Translations under genes and position numbers: made by a program
NCBI GenBank assembly: GCA_003116975.1
Contig: BGKB01000062.1
Coordinates: forward strand, 1-64,000
Reading direction: 5' to 3'
Source of the DNA: Aurantiochytrium sp. KH105
Lineage: Eukaryota > Sar > Bigyra > Thraustochytrida > Thraustochytriidae
Length of the DNA stretch: 64,000 nucleotides
The notes under the pieces: generated by a model
Seen by the model: only the letters and a program-made list of their open reading frames with translations
What the model was told of the DNA's origin: nothing
Database searches by the model: none
Shown here: piece after piece, positions 56,318-64,000 of the stretch
Layout: every line of letters starts with the position of its first letter
Position numbering within the stretch: the first letter of the stretch is position 1

Positions 56318-58483
56318 ATGCTCGTCGCGAACTCCGCGGCCAACGGCCCCAGCCCCGCCGGCAACGCCAATGTCCCCGAGCCCAGGCAGCGCGGCGCCTC
56401 CGCGGGCGCCCGCCCCCCCGCGCTGTCGAGGCAGCGCGCCCGTGCCAGCAGCGGCGACATGGAGAACCAGCCGAGGGCCGCCAACTCGCTGCTGCTGCTG
56501 CCCAACAGGACGCGGAGCTCGGCCATCGCCGGCAAGCCGCCCCTCGGGCCCTCTAACCCGGCCACCGTCGCGCGCGCGGGCACGCACGGGGGCAACGCCT
56601 CCTCCTCGTCCTCCACGGCTCCAGGCGCGGCCGGCGGCGCTGCTGCCGCCGCGCGCGTCGTGAAGCGCGCGAGGAGCCTCAGCCTGCCTCTCGACTGGGA
56701 GGAAAGAGAGCGCCTGCAGCAGCAGTCTCGCGCCGTGGCCACGAGCGCCGCGGCCGCGCTGCCGTTTACGCAAAATACGTCGCTGCATGCCGACCCGGCC
56801 CACCTCGCGTCCTCCTCTCCTCCTTCGTCTCCTTTGTCTAATTCCACAACATCCTCCACTTCTGTGCCATACCAGACTGGGGCCTCGCGTCTCCCTTTGT
56901 CGGGATCGATGCGGGAGTCACTCCTTGTCGCCTCGACGGCTGTGGCTGCAGTCCCAAAGACGACCTCGCCTTCCTCATGCTGCGGTCCTTTGGGAACCGC
57001 TCCTGCTTGCGCAGCTGACGCCGCATCAGGGGCGACACCTTCCGGTGGATCACTGCACGTCTGCGCCGACAACGCCGACGAGGCACGAACCGCAAGTCTT
57101 GCCCAGGACCCAGCCCGCGAGGCCGGGGATCCTCAACCCTGTATTATTTGCTACGGCGGGTTCTCAGCCAAACGACCCCCCGTTCGAATTCCCTGCGAGT
57201 CGAACTGCAACGATGCACCCGTGCATGCCAAGTGCATCTTTGAGTGGAAGGAAACAAAACGCCCCTTTACGCTATCGCCCTCTTCGTGCCCTCTGTGTCG
57301 CGGTGCGCTTTCAGAAATGGACTACACGCCACCAGATCCGCTCCACACTGCATCACTGGTTCGGTTCTCATATCGCAAGTCCTTCGTGTCTCGTCCTGTG
57401 CCGCGGACTGCGGGTATGGTGCGCTGCTACATTCGCGCCGTGCGGGAAGACACTGTTCTCTTTGGGAAATCGATACGATACGAAATGTACCTGCAGGCAC
57501 CTCCCAAGGTGCGATACCCGCACGGAGACCTTCCGACCTCGTCCTCCCCCGTCGTGGGCGACGTTCTCTTGATGGTGGCGCGGAAGAGGTCGCTCAAGCA
57601 AGGGTCCTGCTTTAACTCAATTGTAGACATGAGCCTCGATCAGGCGGGCGAAGATTTTGATCGCAAGGGCGCCAATTTTGTCGGTTGCGTCAAGTCATCC
57701 TTTAGTGGTCTCGAGCATACGGTGCTCGCGCCCTTTTCCACGCAGCCATCGACCGCCTCGAGCGAGTCTCACCGCTCCCAGCGGCAACATCGCTCCGGCG
57801 CGCCTGGCTTCCTCGAGCTCGGCTCGGTGCGCTACACGCAGAACCGTATTGGACGAAGTGTGGGTCCGCGCCGCATGCAAGTCTGCGTGCCAATGGTTGG
57901 CGCGGCGGCTGCCTCGTCCATGGACGACGTCATGGACGAACACCTCGATATTGCGGAGGAGACTGCCGCAGCCAAGGCTGCTGCTGCCGACCACGAGCTT
58001 CCGCCTCTCATATCCTCGTCGTTTGCAAACATGAATGTTCTCGAAGAAGACGACGACGATGATGACGAAGAGGAGGAGGAGCGACCTTGGGCCACGAACG
58101 TGTACAGACCCGTCAAGTCGGCGGACACCATGCGTCAGACGCTCCGTCGCGGTCAGACGGGCGTCGTCAACTCGGACGCACTGTTGTTTGGCTCCAACAA
58201 ACAGCCGTACTGGCTCGACTCGATCCAGGCGTATTCGCTTGATTTTGCGGGTCGTGTGACGCTGCCATCAAACAAAAACTTCCAGCTCTGTCTTCAAGGT
58301 GAGCCTTCGCCGGGGACGACGATTCCTGAGCCCGATGGCTCCAATGAGATCACGCTTCAGTTTGGCAAGGTTCACGAAGGAGCTGTAGAGGTGTACACGC
58401 TCGATTTGCAGTGGCCTCTCTCTCCTGTGCAGGCCTTTGGCATTTGTCTCACGGCAAGCATTCAGAAGATTTGCTGCGCCTGA
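56318..58483 (+). CDS. RING-Tubby protein 2
   Basis: Paralogue of the gene at 47445-49544, 721 residues, start in a perfect context (CGCCACCATGC). After ~270 Ser/Ala-rich residues, a RING with the same spacing: C275xxC278, C293xxxC297, H303xxC306, C324xxC327. Shared text around it is GFSAKRP, VHAKCIFEW and SSCPLCRG. The Tubby domain (about 362-721) has RYEMYLQAPPKVRYPHGDLP, VGCVKSSFSGLEHTVLA, VRYTQNRIGRSVGPRRMQV, NKQPYWLDSIQAYSLDFAGRV, TLPSNKNFQL and LQWPLSPVQAFGICLTAS. The acidic insert is shorter (~100 residues) than in copy 1, and the N-terminus is unrelated, with no poly-Gln. Conserved RING and Tubby parts with free N-termini suggest both domains are under selection. Function as in copy 1 is inference. 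Confidence 0.89.
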   Translation: MLVANSAANGPSPAGNANVPEPRQRGASAGARPPALSRQRARASSGDMENQPRAANSLLLLPNRTRSSAIAGKPPLGPSNPATVARAGTHGGNASSSSSTAPGAAGGAAAAARVVKRARSLSLPLDWEERERLQQQSRAVATSAAAALPFTQNTSLHADPAHLASSSPPSSPLSNSTTSSTSVPYQTGASRLPLSGSMRESLLVASTAVAAVPKTTSPSSCCGPLGTAPACAADAASGATPSGGSLHVCADNADEARTASLAQDPAREAGDPQPCIICYGGFSAKRPPVRIPCESNCNDAPVHAKCIFEWKETKRPFTLSPSSCPLCRGALSEMDYTPPDPLHTASLVRFSYRKSFVSRPVPRTAGMVRCYIRAVREDTVLFGKSIRYEMYLQAPPKVRYPHGDLPTSSSPVVGDVLLMVARKRSLKQGSCFNSIVDMSLDQAGEDFDRKGANFVGCVKSSFSGLEHTVLAPFSTQPSTASSESHRSQRQHRSGAPGFLELGSVRYTQNRIGRSVGPRRMQVCVPMVGAAAASSMDDVMDEHLDIAEETAAAKAAAADHELPPLISSSFANMNVLEEDDDDDDEEEEERPWATNVYRPVKSADTMRQTLRRGQTGVVNSDALLFGSNKQPYWLDSIQAYSLDFAGRVTLPSNKNFQLCLQGEPSPGTTIPEPDGSNEITLQFGKVHEGAVEVYTLDLQWPLSPVQAFGICLTASIQKICCA

Positions 58484-60340
58484 TCTCCCCCCTCCCCCCT
58501 TTTCCCCCCCATTGTATGAGTTATTTTTGAACGTTGATTTCTTTCTTTCCCCCTCTATACAAAGCACTGAGCACTGCTTCTTGTCTCTGCGATCAGCTCA
58601 GTGATCGATCAGCTCAATGATCAGCTTAGCGATTAGCACGCTCTTTGGTTATGTTCCAACACAACGAATGGTTTTGTTCGTGGACTCTCTTTACCGATAA
58701 TTCGCTTGAATATTATGGCAAAGCGGATGATGACAAAGTGGCGGGCCTCCGGAGCCTCACTGCAACAGAGCTACAGCAAGAGGGCCTGGCTGCTGCTCCA
58801 TAGACCAAGCTAGATCAGAGCCTCTCGGTCATATTTTGTTCTCACAAGTCATTTTCTTGGAGTCGAGTCATTGCGAAGCACAGTATACCTACTAGGCCAA
58901 TGCCATCAGCATACATTTTCATTTTCTGAGCCTATATCTCCGTCCCAATGTCTCCCGGTCTCGACACAATTCGCGATGGCTGCTGCTGGCTGCAGCCGCC
59001 GCTAGCGGCTCCGACCGATTAACCCAGCCCGCCTCTCCCCGAAGCCGGCCAGTGAGCCTGCATTTCTGCCCAGCCAAATCTTCGCGCTCTTCGGCAAAAA
59101 GCCATGCGCAGAAGCCTGGCTCGCACGGCCTGCCCAGCTCCGCTTTCGCGCTTGCTCCCAATGTGCTCGGTCACATCATGGCGCACAGCAGCCGTGCGTC
59201 CACGAAGCGCGGGTGATTCGGGAGCGGGGCGCGGGCTCGCGCGCTTCCCCTTTGCGAAAACTGGCTGGCGCCGGGGCGAACGAAGTGAGCGGAGCGAAGT
59301 GAAGTCCATCCATCGCCAAGGCCGCACGCCGCGCCCTAATCCCTTTCCCTTCTTCGGCCAAGTCGGCCAAAAACAAGTCGCCTCACTGTGACAAGCAACA
59401 GCGATGCGAGCAGCAGCGCAGCAAGCGAGTCAAGATCCTTGCACGGCTGCGGCACGGCTTCGCGGCAGCGGACGGACGAGCAGAGGATAAACTGACAGCG
59501 AACGAACGCAAGATGCCCCCCCCCCCCTCTCGGCTGCGACCAACTCGAGGAGCAACGGCCTGATGTGAGCGACTGCGACAGCGAGCAACCAAGAACTTGA
59601 CGCAGAAAAAGGACCAACTTGACGACGAACAGAAAGAAAACTCGAACATGGCCCGAATCGACCCCCAAGCAGCCAACTGTTCTTGCCAGTCAGAAGAAAG
59701 AGAAGAAAGAGACCCCCTTCTCCGTCCAACGGCCGTAGCAAGAAAACCAGCGGCCGCGCCTCGGTGCCTGGCGCGGGCGCAGGCGATCGACCCCTCGCTG
59801 CTGCAGCCAGCAGCAGTGCAGCAGGCTGCTGCGATCGAAGCAGAGCAGCGCTCGAGGGGCGAACGGACGAGCGCGCGAACGAGCGGTCACGGAAGCGCCG
59901 CGCACTATCCCCGGCCCGCACCTCCGCACCTCCGCAGCGCCTTTTTGCGGAGCGCCCGCCGCGGCGCCGCGCGATATGGATGCTAGGATGATGGCCAAGG
60001 CATGCTGTGATTCATGCCAGCGCCGGGCCGCGTCGCTGCCGGCGCCACGAGGGCCCCCGCTTCCACGCCCGCCGCGCGCCGCGAGCCCGCCGCGGCCGCT
60101 GCACTACAGACGCGCGTCTGGCGCGGGCCCGGGGGACGTGGCCATGGCGAGATTCACGCACAGCAGCACAGCACGTTTCCGACGCTGCACGCCTCCGGCC
60201 GGCACGGACGACAGTGGCGGCGCCATGCAGCTCCTGCGCGAGCGTCCTCGTGCAGGCTCGGCACCGCAGCGAGGCGAGGTGAGGCCGAGTCTCGCGCCGG
60301 AGCTGCTTGGCGCCGGCACGTGCCGCGTCCCAAGGTCCAG

Positions 60341-60374
60341 CGCTCGCTCGCTCGCTCGCTCGCTCGCTCGCTCG
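60341..60374. repeat. (CTCG)n microsatellite
   Basis: About eight CTCG units, the same unit as the tract before the demethylase gene. Confidence 0.85.
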
Positions 60375-60615
60375 AAGTCCTGCTTTGAGCGGAGCGGCTG
60401 CGTCGTCGCGGGAAAAGGGGGGAGGAGGGCGGAGAACGGAGCGCGCGGGGACGGGGACGCGGAGTTTCTCCTCTCCATCGTCTGTCTGTTCGATGTGTGC
60501 TGTCTGTCGCTGTCGCTTCAGGGATGCCCGCGATGAAAATTCCAGTTTTTGCACAGTTGTTTTTGCACAGTTGCTTTTGCACATGATTCTTTTTTTCTAT
60601 TTTTTCTTTCAATAA

Positions 60616-61050
60616 TTACCTATTACACAACTCGAACCTTGCCTGCCCTGGCTGCTCGCTCTCCCTCCCGGCGGATTGATCATCCCAAGCTGCCGCGCGT
60701 GCACCGCCAAGAAGACCCCGCGGCGCGACGACATTCGCCCGTGCTACCTGGCTTCAACCCTCGACAGCTTCGAGACCACCAGGCAGGCCGAGTTGACTCG
60801 CTTGCTGCCTGCTCCCGGGGAAAATCAAATCAACACCACGTCTTCTCCATCATTCTCCTCCTCCTTTCGTTGTCGTCGTCGTCGATCACGTTGCCGTCAT
60901 CTTGATCTCAATCCTGCTACCTGCGGTATATCGCCCATGGCTGCCGCGGCTCGCGCAGGTTCGGGCCGGATCAAGGCGACGCGGAAGAGGGGACCAATCA
61001 ATCGATCGATCGATCGCTCCTTGGCACGTCTGGTTTGGCACGGCCAATGA
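60616..61050 (+). other. Weak candidate coding exon
   Basis: Frame open between stops at 60613 and 61048. Codons from about 60685 to 60830 have strong G/C third positions and encode SCRACTAKKTPRRDDIRPCY then LASTLDSFETTRQAELTRLL, more protein-like than surrounding translations. A T-rich stretch (60540-60610) precedes it, as a splice acceptor would need. No family is recognised and downstream translation becomes Ser/Arg low complexity. Confidence 0.15.
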
Positions 61051-62666
61051 GCAGGGTACCATCGCCCGCTAGCCTTGTGTGCCTGGTCGGCGAGCTGGCT
61101 AGCAAGAACGGCCCAAGCTTGCGCCACGCCGGCAGTTGCGCTGCCACTGCTGCTGGCCCCGGCGAAAGCTCCGCGCCGTCGACGCCGGGTCCCGCGACGC
61201 GAAGAGTAGCTGCAGCTCCAGAGCGCGCGGCGACTCGAAGGTCGTCGAGCCCCCAACCACGTGAGCTGCAGCTCCTCTCGCAATATCGCTCGCTTGCTCG
61301 CGCAGCAGCAGTGCCAGCTGCCAGCTGCAGCTGCAGACTGCACGTGCGTGCGCAGGAGGAAGCTGCAGCTGCTGCGGGCCCCGGTCGGAGCCCTCGGAGC
61401 TCTCCTTTCGGGAGCCGCGTCATTTATTCTGCGCCCCTGCTGCCACTTTTTTCACATTTCTAGCGACGACCAGCCAGCTGCAGTGGCAGCAGCAGCAGCA
61501 GCAGCCAGCTGGCACGGTCGTGAATGTGCATAGCTAAGAGTAACTCACTAGACCTGGCTGACAAGGTTCAAGCCCGAGACCGAGGCCGCCAGGGCAGCTG
61601 CTTCCGCAAAGCGACCTTCTTCTTTCTTGAACCGAGACGTGTTGATCGATCGATCTTTTACTTGGGAGAAGCCCCAGCCGGCGCGAGCCTTGAGAAGCTG
61701 CGACGTTGTCGCTTTTGGGGTTGGGGTAGACGATGGTTGTTTTATGGTACAGGCTGCTGGTAGCTCTTGTCTCCCCTGTGTCCGTACGAGCAGTGCAGTT
61801 AGTGTAGCTTGCCACAGACAGAAGCAGAGCGCCAGAACGTGAGCGAGAAGGCAGACAACCCTTGGAAGGGGAGGGCTCGTCGGAGGGATCAACCGAGCCA
61901 ACGTCGAGGAGGAAGAAGGCGGCGAGGGTTGCTTGGACCGCAGCTGCGACAGTTGCTGCAAGCGAGACCAAGCCAGGCCGCCTGCCGACTCGAGGTTTGT
62001 GCATGAATTTTGGAGAAAGCAGCGAAAGCTTCGACACACCTGCTGCAGCACAACTGCTTTCTTTCCGCTTTCTTTCCGCTCGAGCGCGGAGTCTTCCTCC
62101 TGCAGGGAGCTCGTTGTCACTGTCTTCCTCGACGGGTTTGGCGCGCTTTGCTGGGCGGTCTTGGCCGGTGGTGTGGCCTTGCTGCGCTAGAGGAGGCTGA
62201 CGGTGAGTTGCCGACACCGACCGCTCGCTGGTGGTGCACTGGACTGTAGACGTGGCAGTCGTAGGTGCCTAGACAAAGAAAGCAAGCAAAAGCAAGAAAC
62301 AACGCAAGCTCGGACGAGAACAAGCAAACAAACACCCAAACCGTCATCCGCTCGCCAGCTCGAGGCGCCGCGCAGAGCGGAGCAGACCTGCACTCACGCC
62401 CGGCATCAGCGACGCGCGGCCCGGCGCAGCGTCGGTCAAAGATCGCTACTCCGCGCTGCGCTGTGCTGTTCTGCGCTGTGTTGCGTGCGTCTTGCGGGTG
62501 GATCGGATCAGATCGGATTGGTCGAGCACGATCTCGTTCGTCTCAACTCGCGCACGAAGTGCAGGGACCCGAACGGGGCGCCGCGGCCCACCGACCGACC
62601 AGACGGTCGGCCCGTCTGCCGGCCCTGCTGTCCGGACGCTCTCCAGCTTGCGTCCCGTGGCCGGCG

Positions 62667-62690
62667 GGCGAGCGAGCGAGCGAGCGAGCG
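62667..62690. repeat. (GCGA)n microsatellite
   Basis: Six GCGA units. Confidence 0.8.
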
Positions 62691-63306
62691 GCGCACCCTC
62701 TCCGCGATCAGTGGCTCGCTGCATTCGTCCGTCATCACCCATCAGCACTCCTGCACCGACGACGACGACGACGACAGCGAGACACGATAACGAGAGACGC
62801 CCGAGAAGCCTCGCTCGGCGACGCCGGCAGAGACAAGGCCAGCGAGCCGCCCGCGGGCCCGCGAGACCCGCGCCCAACCCGGCCGCCCGTCCCCTTCATC
62901 CGGGCCGCGCAAGCGCGTCTTGCGCTCGGTGCCGCGAGCCCGCTCGCTCCGCCCGCGCCTCCTCCCTCTGCCCGTCAAGCTCGACGCTATTGTATGCGAA
63001 GCTGGCCCTCAAGCTGCTAGCTTCTGCCAGCTTCTCTTTCGGGCACCGCGCGACTGGCGGCTGGCTCGCTGTGCAGCAGCACCCTTGATTCTACGATCGA
63101 AAACCTGCGCCGACCCAAGCCAACCAGACGAAGCGAGGCCAAAGCAACTGGCTGCTGTGCTGCTTGCTGCCAGCCAGCTGTCCTTCTTTCCTTTTGGCTG
63201 AACCTTCGATCGCTTTGCGTTGAAGCTCCTTCGTCGCGGAGGCTTGGTCGGGTTGGCCTGGCGGGTGATTCGCATCGATCGATTCGCATCGACCAAGCGG
63301 CAATTC

Positions 63307-63351
63307 CATTCGATTCGATTCGAGCCGAGTCGAGTCGAGTCGAGTCGAGTA
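63307..63351. repeat. (CGATT)n and (CGAGT)n pentamer tract
   Basis: CGATT units change into GAGTC units, giving five to six CGAGT copies. Confidence 0.75.
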
Positions 63352-63788
63352 GACTGCTCTTTCTTTCTATTGACCGACTGCGACTGCGACAGCGCCCACA
63401 GGCGACAGCGCAAGCACAGCGACAGAGCTAGCGACAGCGACCAGCGGCGCAGAGAAGTGGCGTGGCCCGGACGGGTTTGCACTGCGGTGCACCGTCGCAC
63501 ACCGTCACTCGATTGTGCGAAGGTGCGGGGACCCACAGCGCGGAATTCTAGCTCGCGGGCCTCTCGCACTCAGTCTCACCCTCCCCTCCCCGGTCCCCCA
63601 GTGGCCACGCGGCGGCCTAGCTTCGAGTACCCGTGGGACGCAACTGAGTGCCGCTACGCCGCACTAGGTCACACCTACTGCGCCGGGTGCCCCCAGCCCC
63701 CGGCCAGGAATTCCTGCTGCCCCGCGGCCTCCATTGGCCGGACCTCGCGCCCAGCCGGCACGAGAATAGCCTAGCCTCGTCAAGCCAC

Positions 63789-63851
63789 GCCAAGCCAACC
63801 CAAGTCACGCCAAACCAAACCAAACCAAGCCAAGCCAAGCCAAGCCAAGCC
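63789..63851. repeat. (CCAAG/CCAAA)n pentamer tract
   Basis: About a dozen degenerate CCAAG or CCAAA units; same unit family as in uS17 intron 1 and at 50154-50176. Confidence 0.75.
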
Positions 63852-64000
63852 AACTCACGCCGGCCAGCGCCCAAGTCCTGACTGCAGCGGACGCGCGCGA
63901 CGCTGGGATCTCGGGCGATCGCTCGTAGGTTCTGGCTAGCTGGACGTAGTAGCTGGGTCTAGCTGGCTCGCGCCTTCTTTCTTTCTTTCCGAGGCAGGCG

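Larger units (their letters stand above)
58484..64000. other. 5.5 kb downstream of RING-Tubby 2 without supported genes
   Basis: The first ~450 bases are AT-richer 3' UTR-like sequence. GATC-containing short repeats occur at about 58591-58637. The rest is GC-rich with microsatellites at 59519-59528 (poly-C), 60341-60374, 61002-61017 (GATC), 61640-61655 (GATC), 62667-62690, 63307-63351 and 63789-63851. One weak coding candidate is at 60.6-60.85 kb. The region may be the long promoter of a gene lying beyond the window. Confidence 0.45.

Noticed and set aside
61540-61580. GGTTCAAGCCC resembling a tRNA B box
   Set aside because: No A box, no pairing T stem and no cloverleaf in the surrounding 80 bases.

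Overview
The window is nuclear DNA of a GC-rich, intron-poor eukaryote. All confidently recognised genes are eukaryotic (6PF2K/FBPase-2, METTL5, THG1, CNNM, ribosomal protein uS17, JmjN/JmjC demethylase, dolichol kinase, plant-type GT61, SH3-DH-PH RhoGEF, LIM, MCM-binding protein, ArfGAP, Tubby). The standard code is used with all three stops, and start contexts are often AAGATG. Nearly every gene is one open exon; only uS17 is clearly spliced (two introns). A mixture of animal-like and plant-like genes with Ser/Ala/Gln/Asp homopolymer runs would fit a thraustochytrid-like stramenopile protist. That assignment is inference and other protists are not excluded. I saw no transposon, virus-like element, CRISPR array, tRNA or rRNA.

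Layout. 1-1041: 3' part of a PA-domain gene. 2261-4435: bifunctional PFKFB (+). 4745-5584: METTL5 (+), convergent with THG1 (6028-6894, -). 8165-10306: CNNM-type transporter (+). 11172-12120: uS17/RPS11 (+, three exons). 13842-16700: KDM4-like demethylase (+). 17187-18962: dolichol kinase (+), convergent with a tandem pair of GT61 xylosyltransferase-like genes (19444-21039 and 21821-23500, both -). 24013-25755: unrecognised helical-repeat protein (+). 26428-28356: secreted double-VWA protein (+), convergent with a fused alpha/beta 2-oxo acid dehydrogenase E1 (28454-30904, -). 32394-35741: RhoGEF (+). 36466-39333: PH-LIM protein ending in a CaaX box (+), convergent with a sulfotransferase (39442-40470, -). 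42189-43850: MFS transporter (+), convergent with MCMBP (43938-45845, -). 46245-47057: ArfGAP-FYVE (+), convergent with RING-Tubby 1 (47445-49544, -). 56318-58483: RING-Tubby 2 (+). The rest, 58484-64000, has no supported gene.

The genes do not form one pathway. Possible links are: glycan and ER work (PA-domain protein, dolichol kinase, two GT61 genes, sulfotransferase); membrane signalling on phosphoinositides (RhoGEF, PH-LIM-CaaX, ArfGAP-FYVE, and the Tubby domains, whose family binds PI(4,5)P2); RNA and chromatin maintenance (METTL5, THG1, KDM4-like, MCMBP, uS17); and mitochondrial or central metabolism (E1 fusion, PFKFB).

The most notable items are the two RING-Tubby genes, arranged head-to-head around a 6.8-kb gene-free interval; the ArfGAP-FYVE fusion whose ArfGAP finger lacks one expected zinc cysteine; the PH-LIM protein with a C-terminal CAIL box; the single-chain E1 alpha/beta fusion; and a recurring GCGCAAGTG-like motif upstream of four genes. 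Convergent gene pairs sit 87-481 bp apart, while divergent pairs are usually separated by long, microsatellite-rich promoters.
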